Source: Glandiceps talaboti (Eukaryota; Hemichordata; Enteropneusta; Spengelidae). Taken from it: DNA of 64,000 nucleotides. Shown here piece after piece: positions 59,655 through 64,000 of this stretch. Position 1 is the stretch's first letter, and the number at the start of each line of letters is the position of its first letter. The notes beneath the pieces are model-generated. The model was not told where the DNA came from. It searched no databases and worked only from the letters and a program-made list of their open reading frames with translations. A program made the translations under genes and the position numbers. The DNA lies in NCBI RefSeq assembly GCF_964340395.1, contig NC_135557.1:18332625-18396624 (forward strand), in the 5' to 3' direction.

Positions 59655-60055
59655 GAAAATGCAATACTGCAATGACTATATGCACTACTGCAATGACTAT
59701 ATTCAATACTGCAATGACTACATGCGATAATGCGATGACTACATGCAATACTGCGATGACTACATGCAATACTGCGATGACTACATGCAATGACTACATA
59801 TGCGATGACTACATGCAATGACTATATGCGATGACTACATGCAATACTGCAATGACTATATGCAATGACTACATATGCGATGACTACATGCAATGACTAT
59901 ATGCGATGACTACATGCGATGTGACTACATGAGGTGACTACATGCGATATGATTACATCAGATGACTACATGCGATATGACTACATGAGATGACTACATG
60001 CAATATGACTTCATGAGATGACTACATGCGATATGACTACATGAGATGACGATGC
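59655..60055. repeat. ATGACTACATGC minisatellite
   Basis: About 400 bp of variants of a 12-21-bp unit (CATGCAATACTGCGATGACTA, shortening to CGATATGACTACATGAGATG). It replaces the expected continuation of the Ig exon at its right edge. Confidence 0.9.
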
Positions 60056-60308
60056 GTCAGTGTCACTTGGTACGTCAATGATTAAGTGACTTATGACGTG
60101 ACTCATCAGTCCGTTTCCAACGTCTTCTCTGGAATTTCGAATGATGTAATTCGGTTGTATGTCTTCCATACCGAAATCGCAGTCTAGAACTGTATCAGGT
60201 TGACTGTTAAATGCTTTACAAATTATTGTTGGTCTCTCGTCGTCATCGCTTCTTTGCTTTGGATATAAGGGCTTACTAGGAGTCCATTTATACGGTCAGC
60301 TGAAATAC
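60056..60308 (-). pseudogene. Truncated second copy of the Ig exon, inverted
   Basis: The reverse complement aligns with 31,389-31,625. It starts after the same acceptor (GTATTTCAG) and includes GACGACGAGAGACCAACAAT and the ATACAACCGAATTACATC segment. An 8-nt insertion near the start (after CTCCTAGTA) breaks the frame relative to the rest of the exon. The second half, with the distal Ig cysteine, is missing and runs into the minisatellite. It keeps the 11 nt deleted in copy 1 (LIIDVPSDTD), so each copy is broken differently. Confidence 0.75.
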
Positions 60309-60365
60309 GTCACAGCATATTAAATAAGTTGGATACAAGTCAACACAACACCACACAAACCTTAC

Positions 60366-60800
<435 letters not shown>

Positions 60801-63044
60801 CTGACCATGTTGTACGATTTAACTTATAAATAAATGCAAATATTAATAGTACACAGTACTATATTGTTTTCAATATCACTGCCATATATATATAAATATA
60901 ACAGTATCAATCAAGATACACATGAGCCGTTACACAGCATTTCAGATACCATATGTATATATACATATATTTGATATCTGAATATTTGTCTGAGCAGTAA
61001 AATCTAGTCGCGTTTCAAGGTTGTTTTCATTGTAAAACAACCAGACTAAATGACAGAATATTGATAAACTGATAATGTAATCATTAATTATCGAAATATC
61101 GAACATAACACTATACTAAAATATTTGTTTTATGATATCTCTGCTAAGTTGAACTAACAACATCTATATCTCTTTCCTGTTTGGTGTTACAGAGCTAGAG
61201 AAAGGTTACAGAACTTGTTATAATTTTTGTACTTTCTCAACACAGAGTTGAGTTATTGTTTTACTATATATATACGAGTAATGATCAAGTAAAAAATAAC
61301 TCCAAACAGCCGGAATTGAAATAGAATAGATCTATACTAGATCTAGAGCCAGAAAGGGACAAACTGAGAGAGAGGCAGGCAGAGATAGAGAGATATGAGT
61401 TATGAAGAGACAAACCGACCGAATAACAGAGTGACGGACAAGGAGGCAAGCAGGCAGACTGACAGACAAACAGTTTTGCAAGTAACACAGGCAGACTGGA
61501 AAAAAAATTTGGAATGACAGACACAGTCAGTCTGTCAGCCAGACAGACAGGTAGGCAGACCGATACACATGGTGATGGACAATCAGTTGTGCATTTAACA
61601 CACTGGCAGACTGAGAAATAGACAGATAGACAGACAGACAGAGAGATAGGCGACAGACAGGCAAGGTAATCTTAATGTTAATCTTTATTTCTTATGAAGT
61701 GCATTATATTAAGAAGAATAGCAATCACAACATGGTGACAACTGACAGGAATTAAAAACAAACTTCAAAAAGACAGAATTCGAAAACATAAAAGAAGATA
61801 TATATATATATATATATATATATCTTCTTTATTACCTACTTATTAAATTTTACATTTGTAGACAAAATAAAATAATACATGTTTTGAAGTAGGTAAAAGG
61901 AGACCCGAAAAATAGCTACTTGCTAATCAAGTATGTCTCCTCAGACACTGTAAATAACATTTATAAATAAATACATGACAAAATGTAAAGAGGGCAGTGA
62001 AAAAAAATATCTATGAAAATATATATATTGTACATCAGCATGAGTTGCAGTATATTCACATCAGGTGAAGAAAATCTTTTAGTGAGTTACGAAAAACATT
62101 CCTTGATGATTTGGACCTAACATCAAGAGGTAAGTTGTTCCAGTGTATAGCTCCTGTGTATGACATTGCAAATTTACCTATTTCAGTGTTTGTCCTTGGG
62201 ATTGAAATATTGCCCTTAATTTTGTGACTATTATAATAATGAGTGGGAAATGAACAATATTGTGTGTAATAGAAAGGTAATCACTCAGTACTCTTAGCTC
62301 TAGTATTTTCACGAGGACAGAATCCCAGACAGCTGAAATCCCAGACCAGTTTGTATTCCAATGTTTCGAGAAGTACTAGTTAGCAGTCTATAGTCGTTGC
62401 AACAATAACGGTACAAGTTTAGTGGCCTAACGAAACAGCGCCCTCTTGTCAATAAAGACTAGTTATCCTTTGATAGTTTGTTTATGCTCTGCTTAAGTTC
62501 ACCACACGGGTGGTATCATTTGGAACTCTTTGCGAGACCACTTGTAATTGTTACAACATTTACGGATCAAAATAAGCAATAAAACACCTGTTTTATAGAT
62601 AATTTTTAACTGCAAAGAAATTGTATTAGATGGACAATGTATATTCGTGACTTTATCTGAATAAAGCAAACACTTACAAACTAAGTAGTCATGCATGCAT
62701 ATTCAGTTTTCATCTAATCCACTCAAAGAACAATAGATGTGAAAAAGTAGTTTCAATTTGGTGTTGCTTGGCAACCGAGCGTACTCTATATGATAAGAAA
62801 TCTCCAGACCAACCTTTATGAAATAAAACAAACTTTACTTTCTGGAATGCTGTTGTCCTTTAATGTAGATTATGATGTAATGATTGTAATATAGAAAACA
62901 TTAAGTTACTGGCCAACTCTAAACTTTTGAAATACTCTTTTCCAATATCATATTCCCCATTTGCATACTGAGCTATAATAAACTGATGACGTGATAATAT
63001 ATCTCCTGTGTCTAATTACAATAAGATTGGATGCATGTACTCAT
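60801..63044. repeat. Duplicated 3' flank of ST6Gal copy 2
   Basis: Colinear with 33,073-34,992 at high identity, apart from indels in the CAGA-rich block and the LINE insertion at 61.8-62.27 kb. It shows that the duplication includes noncoding DNA. Confidence 0.85.
61793..62268 (-). mobile_element. 5'-truncated LINE (non-LTR retrotransposon) 3' end
   Basis: About 475 bp absent from the homologous site in copy 1 (near 34,157-34,195). Read minus, 62,260-62,056 encodes the C-terminus of a LINE reverse transcriptase ORF: ISIPRTNTEIGKFAMSYTGA, then WNNLPLDVR, FRNSLKDFL, then stop. The 3' side ends in a TA array bordered by AGAAGATA/TATCTTCT. The clade (CR1/Jockey-like) is a guess. The insertion post-dates the block duplication. 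Confidence 0.75.
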
Positions 63045-63873
63045 TTAATTGTTCTCGCATTTAAATCTAGAATATCCTTGCAATGTTACTTTTGTCTTGT
63101 CACGAGAGCCTTCTATATTGCGTGTGTTCATTTTTAGAATTAAATTTCTTTCAGTTGTAAATGGATGAGTGTTAAATAAATTCCATCCACAGAAAAAACA
63201 ACAGTCTTCGTAATAATAGCAGTATCTGTCTTTGTCATTTGATGGGATATAACCATATACATCGACCTCGTCACAGATATGCAGTAATAGATGAATACCT
63301 GGTGGAAAGACGGTTTTAAAATGCATTATTCAATTTATACTTTTTTTTGTTTAAAATACAATGTGCCTCTTTAAGGTGTCATATTACACACACACTGTCA
63401 TAGCAAGAACATGATGAAAACATAATGAATACATGTAAACTTCTAAAAGCTTATTTAGCGATACATTCTGTTAAAAAATACCAACAATAAAGTTCTAGTC
63501 TTGAAAATCATGACATTCCAACATTAATACTCATTACTAAGTTTTTATTGTATTACTTTTCATATGGTTCAAACATGAAAATACACACACACACACACAT
63601 ACATACATACACACATACATACATACATACATCAAATCAGAATTGACAACATTAATGTCGCTGTTGACATAATGTGTCATGTTATACACTTTGTCTCTCA
63701 CCTAAAAATCCAGATGTTGATGGAAAGTTATCCAGTTCTTCTACATTAAATTCTTGGATAACATCCCATAGTTTCCAAAGGGATTCCAGACGTATCAAAT
63801 ACAATGGTGACTCAGGATGCTTGTAGTGCCATCTAGCATAACCGCAAAAGAAGTTTTGACCATCTTTGTACCA
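63045..63873 (-). CDS. ST6Gal-like sialyltransferase copy 2, partial (last two exons)
   Basis: Exons 63,873-63,702 and 63,298-63,045 correspond exactly in length and phase (172 nt, 254 nt) to exons 3 and 4 of copy 1. The first begins [19 protein letters not shown]. The last carries [19 protein letters not shown] and HPFTTE, then ends KFKC-type (RFKCENN). Differences from copy 1 are mostly conservative (for example [10 protein letters not shown] to LYLIRLESLW), with no stops or frameshifts. The gene therefore appears functional. Its 5' half lies beyond the window, and the flanking intron is also homologous up to the last base. Confidence 0.9.
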
Positions 63874-64000
63874 CTAGGGTAAAGATAGGAAAGGGAAGAT
63901 AAAAAAAAAACCCCAGAACATTCGAAAACGTCACTCCTTCATATAATATACAACGAATAACACTTAATTAAAGCACTTTCTCTATATGTTACACTCCTTC

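Overview
The window reads as a gene-poor, AT-rich, intron-containing nuclear region of an animal. Genes are split by GT-AG introns. Long di-, tri- and tetranucleotide arrays and foldback (MITE-like) elements fill much of the rest. The gene content is an ST6Gal-type sialyltransferase pair, an NXPE-type neurexophilin/PC-esterase protein and an NPFF-receptor-like GPCR. That content best fits an invertebrate deuterostome such as an enteropneust hemichordate or a cephalochordate. This placement is inference, and I cannot fix the phylum from the sequence.

Layout. 1-13.3 kb has no gene I can support; it holds a perfect TA-flanked hairpin at 2.3 kb and a foldback element with 9-bp target duplications at 3.9 kb. 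13.4-14.6 kb is an intronless rhodopsin-class GPCR, with a foldback element just downstream. 15-25 kb is microsatellites and small local duplications. 25.6-28.8 kb (minus) is a three-exon gene for a 65-aa secreted peptide precursor ending its signal half before a C...C-Gly-Lys-Arg cassette. 31.4-32.7 kb (plus) is a broken Ig-domain exon plus a basic Cys-containing tail exon. 35.0-38.9 kb (minus) is a complete four-exon ST6Gal-like sialyltransferase (418 aa). 41.3-44.2 kb is a hairpin and a large inverted AGCTATTA-type array. 47.4 kb is a palindromic element with internal 27-bp repeats. 49.1-50.1 kb (minus) is a paralogue of the peptide gene (75 aa). 53.6-58.4 kb (plus) is a five-exon NXPE-like gene (606 aa). 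60.05-60.3 kb is a second, inverted and broken copy of the Ig exon. 63.0 kb to the edge is the 3' half of a second ST6Gal-like gene.

Two themes tie the window together. First, the order peptide gene - Ig exon - ST6Gal occurs twice (about 25.2-38.9 kb and about 48.7->64 kb), so the region looks like an old tandem block duplication. The NXPE gene lies only in the second block, and the Ig segment of that block is inverted. Second, a sialyltransferase and an NXPE protein sit side by side. NXPE-family proteins are related to sialic-acid O-acetylating enzymes, so the locus may hold enzymes that add and then modify sialic acids. The most novel items are the two paralogous precursors of a putative cyclic, C-terminally amidated Cys peptide, which I could not match to a known family.
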